A DNA stretch of 30,000 bases, from contig RPFO01001863.1 of NCBI GenBank assembly GCA_009746045.1, positions 1 to 30,000 of the forward strand, written 5' to 3'. This DNA comes from Mesostigma viride (lineage: Eukaryota > Streptophyta > Mesostigmatophyceae > Mesostigmatales > Mesostigmataceae). Below are positions 29,754-30,000 of this stretch, piece after piece (within the stretch, counting starts at the first letter, position 1; each line of letters begins with the position of its first letter). The translations under genes and the position numbers were made by a program. A model generated the notes under the pieces. That model ran no database searches, was not told where the DNA came from, and saw only the letters and a program-made list of their open reading frames with translations.

Positions 29754-29767
29754 TAACGGCCGTTGGG
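29754..29767. repeat. Palindrome variant upstream of F-box gene B
   Basis: CTAACGGCCGTTGG-type copy about 85 bp upstream of the ATG at 29673; one half is decayed. Confidence 0.7.
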
Positions 29768-29815
29768 TCACTAATTGTTGTTTAACCCGCTACAGTCGCA
29801 TGAGAGAAAACGAAA

Positions 29816-29951
29816 GTCAATTTTATTCCAATTTCAAAGTGAAAGGAGAATCCACTATTACACCATTTTACAACACAAATCAGGTCAATTTTATTCCAAT
29901 TTCAAAGTAAAAAGAGAATTCACCATTACACCATTTTACAACACAAATCAG
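29816..29951. repeat. 68-bp tandem duplication
   Basis: Two copies (29816-29883, 29884-29951) starting GTCAATTTTATTCCAATTTC and ending ACAACACAAATCAG, with a few differences in the middle. No coding potential. The remaining 50 bp to the window edge shows nothing. Confidence 0.9.
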
Positions 29952-30000
29952 GACTAAATACACAAATTTCAAATCCAAAATGCGTCCAGTTATCCAACCT

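Overview
This window is eukaryotic nuclear DNA, most likely from an alga. The evidence is spliceosomal introns whose reading phases match across the junctions, a Ty1/copia retroelement with a tRNA-Met-type primer site, F-box and MYND zinc-finger genes, several satellite families, and a decayed plastid rpoB piece. The rpoB piece has the algal/cyanobacterial-style core TPEGPNTGLIGSLATH, not the land-plant form. A repeat-rich streptophyte alga such as Chara would fit, but that is a low-confidence inference. Every convincing gene lies on the minus strand.

Layout. 1-620: retroelement-like debris with two copia-type polypurine tracts. 1624-3918: a non-autonomous copia element (5' LTR, primer-binding site, shortened gag-protease ORF with an unrelated hydrophobic tail). 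4396-18061, perhaps from 18703: one large split gene of unknown function, reading right to left. Its exons are 18061-17758, 9446-8293, 7622-5332 and 5212-4396, and all three junctions agree in phase. Intron 2 (8292-7623) is mostly 11 tandem 45-bp units. Intron 1 (17757-9447) holds 13 more of these units and then about 7.65 kb of the hexanucleotide GGACAA (TTGTCC in the gene's sense). 18715-19565: a 78-bp tandem repeat and the rpoB fragment. 19786-26014: a compact minus-strand cluster of six small genes. Four begin with a C-x(2-4)-C motif, which in three of them is completed as C-x(2,4)-C...C-x2-H; the others include a MYND-finger gene and an F-box-like gene. 26150-27740: eight copies of a 208-bp satellite. 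28117-28301: a large inverted repeat. 28726-29673: a second F-box-like gene, paralogous to the first. 29816-29951: a 68-bp tandem repeat.

The unifying signal is a perfect 14-bp palindrome, CCAACGGCCGTTGG (about 45 occurrences, some with 1-2 changes). It recurs in sequences otherwise unlike each other: the 45-bp intronic units, the 208-bp satellite, a roughly 98-bp repeat, and most gaps between the small genes, often 14-150 bp after a stop codon. Each half carries AACGG, the core bound by plant MYB3R factors. It could be a regulatory site, a transcript-end hairpin, or the conserved core of a mobile repeat.

Second recurrent theme: five reading frames break exactly at G-runs of 7-11 in the coding strand (6367, 4993, 7144, 24415, 25664), and in all five a single additional G would restore a protein-like frame. 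I therefore treat these as intact genes with probable homopolymer miscounts, not as pseudogenes.
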